A stretch of DNA of 64,000 nt from an uncultured Gammaproteobacteria bacterium. GTDB taxonomy: Bacteria; Pseudomonadota; Gammaproteobacteria; Pseudomonadales; Porticoccaceae. The notes below the pieces were generated by a model, which worked only from the letters and a program-made list of their open reading frames with translations, did not search any database and had not been told where the DNA came from. Position numbers and translations under genes: made by a program. Location of the stretch: NCBI GenBank assembly GCA_913058345.1, contig CAJXQR010000003.1, positions 186,001 through 250,000 on the forward strand, in the 5' to 3' direction. Every line of letters starts with the position of its first letter. The first letter of the stretch is position 1. Below are positions 62,984 through 64,000 of this stretch, one piece after another.

Positions 62984-63835
62984 ATGACAGTGATCGATTT
63001 AGAGCATTTGAAGCAGTGGGAAGGCAAGACTGAAACCCATCATGATGTAATCTCACTGGCCACTGCCCAGGCCATGGCGGCGACCCTAGACTGGGGCGAG
63101 TTACCTCAGATGGGCGATGTGCTTGCCAAGCCAGGCCATTGGCTGCATTTTTTGCCCACGGCCCGCCAGTCCGACATCAGCACTGATGGCCATCCAAAGA
63201 AGGGCGGCTTTTTACCGCCGGTGCCACTGCCGCGACGTATGTGGGCCTCGGGCAAGGTCGATTTTCATTCTCCCCTGCACATTGGTGATGCCTTGCGTCG
63301 GGTCAGTACCGTGAAGAGTGTGACGCACAAGCAGGGTGGTACTGGCAACCTGGTCTTTGTTGTCGTTGAACATGATATTTACCAGGGTGATACGCTGGCC
63401 ATTAGCGATACGCAAAACCTGGTTTACCGAGAAGATCCCGCACCTGGCGCGCCGGCGCCGAAGCCGATGACACCGAAATTCGACGCTGAATTCAGTCGTG
63501 ACGTCATGCCCGACCCGGTACTACTGTTCCGCTTTTCAGCCCTTACCTTTAACAGCCACCGCATTCACTACGACCGAGACTACGCCATGAATGAGGAGGG
63601 CTACGCTGGGCTGGTGGTACATGGTCCACTAAGTGCCACTTTGTTGCTCGATCTGGTGCGTAGTGAGTTGCCCGATGCTGAGATTGCCCACTATGACTAC
63701 CGCGCCGTGCGCCCCTTGATTGATGGCAATGCCTTCAGTATTCAAGGCTCTCGTAGTGAGGAGGGCTTGAATTTGTGGGTTGTTGACCACGAAGGCGCAA
63801 TGACTATGCAAGCCAAGGTCCTATTGAAGGCATAG
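62984..63835 (+). CDS. FAS1-like/MaoC-type dehydratase (mesaconyl-C4-CoA hydratase-like)
   Basis: A 283-residue two-hotdog hydratase. The first domain has GDVLAKPGHWLHFLPTARQSD and PLPRRMWASGKVDF. The second has FRFSALTFNSHRIHYDRDYA, with the hydratase-motif His and Asp, and GLVVHGPLSATLL. The set resembles mesaconyl- or itaconyl-CoA hydratases of C4/C5 dicarboxylic acid routes. The next gene, a CitE-like lyase, would fit cleavage of citramalyl- or malyl-type CoA esters. ATG 62984 is preferred, since AGGG lies seven bases upstream; an upstream GTG (62963) is weaker. Confidence 0.85.
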   Translation: MTVIDLEHLKQWEGKTETHHDVISLATAQAMAATLDWGELPQMGDVLAKPGHWLHFLPTARQSDISTDGHPKKGGFLPPVPLPRRMWASGKVDFHSPLHIGDALRRVSTVKSVTHKQGGTGNLVFVVVEHDIYQGDTLAISDTQNLVYREDPAPGAPAPKPMTPKFDAEFSRDVMPDPVLLFRFSALTFNSHRIHYDRDYAMNEEGYAGLVVHGPLSATLLLDLVRSELPDAEIAHYDYRAVRPLIDGNAFSIQGSRSEEGLNLWVVDHEGAMTMQAKVLLKA

Positions 63836-63894
63836 GTTTAGACACAAATAGAAAGATCTTCGTTAATTAAAGAAAGACCTTGAGGAATTACGTT

Positions 63895-64000
63895 GTGACT
63901 CAACAAGCTTCGAATCACCAACCTTCCACTCGCCAAGAGCTACCCCTGTGGCGTTCTGCGCTATTTGTCCCTGCCAATGTAGAAAAATTTGTTGCCAAGG
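63895..64000 (+). CDS. HpcH/HpaI/CitE-type CoA-ester lyase, N-terminal part
   Basis: Only 35 codons lie in the window and the frame runs off the right edge. RSALFVPANVEKFVAK is the typical opening of the CitE/malyl-CoA lyase family (RSxLFVP, then K). The start is GTG with GAGG nine bases upstream. Next to a mesaconyl-CoA-type hydratase it is likely a citramalyl-, malyl- or methylmalyl-CoA lyase. Family is probable; substrate is inferred from the neighbour. Confidence 0.75.
   Translation, partial: MTQQASNHQPSTRQELPLWRSALFVPANVEKFVAK

Overview
The window reads as chromosomal DNA of a free-living, probably marine, gammaproteobacterium. The evidence is the house-keeping gene orders it carries: pepA-holC-valS facing lptF-lptG, scpA-scpB-rluB, oadG-oadA-oadB, a pilU-type motor, and small gammaproteobacterial families (DUF3094, RDD, YciI, YciO). 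Two FNR/ANR-like boxes precede an ompW gene, and a PEP-CTERM protein lies next to a polysaccharide locus. A cellvibrionalean relative (Spongiibacteraceae/Halieaceae type) would fit, but that placement is inference. No rRNA, tRNA, CRISPR array, insertion sequence or phage gene was seen.

Layout. 1-1300: the end of an AttH/CrtC-type lipocalin gene and a PEP-CTERM secreted protein. 1300-16840: an exopolysaccharide locus with a Wzb-type phosphatase (reversed), Wza, Wzc, a Wzx flippase, a sulfotransferase, two GT4 glycosyltransferases, a Wzy-like polymerase and a complete set of bacillosamine-type genes (PglC-, PglD-, PglE- and PglF-like). The locus is interrupted by two AT-rich stretches without clear genes (5751-6306 and 10594-11305) and a probable decayed secreted-protein gene (1765-2031). 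17067-22274: YbiT ABC-F ATPase, PilU, a lipoprotein hydrolase whose only well-placed start is ATT, and a ParA-like ATPase. 22544-29794: valS, holC and pepA on the minus strand, with lptF and lptG divergent. 30316-33917: a repeat protein ending in DUF4214, an RDD membrane protein and a polyhydroxyalkanoate-granule family protein. 34128-37230: an FMN 2-hydroxyacid oxidase and an amidohydrolase. 37751-42221: the oxaloacetate decarboxylase sodium pump, BolA and OmpW. 42283-46250: a carboxyltransferase, cytochrome c5 and a DUF1329 protein. 46497-55000: small metabolic and envelope genes, a PdxJ of unusual type, scpAB and rluB. 55516-59094: a soluble hybrid histidine kinase. 59453-64000: two acyl-CoA dehydrogenases, a DUF3094 peptide, a FAS1-like/MaoC dehydratase and the start of a CoA-ester lyase.

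How the genes fit together. The polysaccharide locus appears able to make a UDP-diacetylbacillosamine-type sugar (PglF, PglE, PglD) and load it on undecaprenyl phosphate (PglC). The chain would then be extended (two GT4 enzymes), possibly sulfated, flipped (Wzx), polymerised (Wzy) and exported (Wzc/Wza), with Wzb countering Wzc phosphorylation. The last 4.5 kb looks like a CoA-thioester degradation cluster. The ompW promoter carries a tandem 32-bp duplication, each copy with one FNR/ANR-like box, spaced as expected for an oxygen-controlled class II promoter.

No wholly new multi-gene system was identified. The most distinctive observations are the ATT-initiated lipoprotein hydrolase, the tandem FNR-box ompW promoter, the bacillosamine/sulfotransferase polysaccharide locus, and the PPC-repeat/DUF4214 protein lacking a signal peptide.
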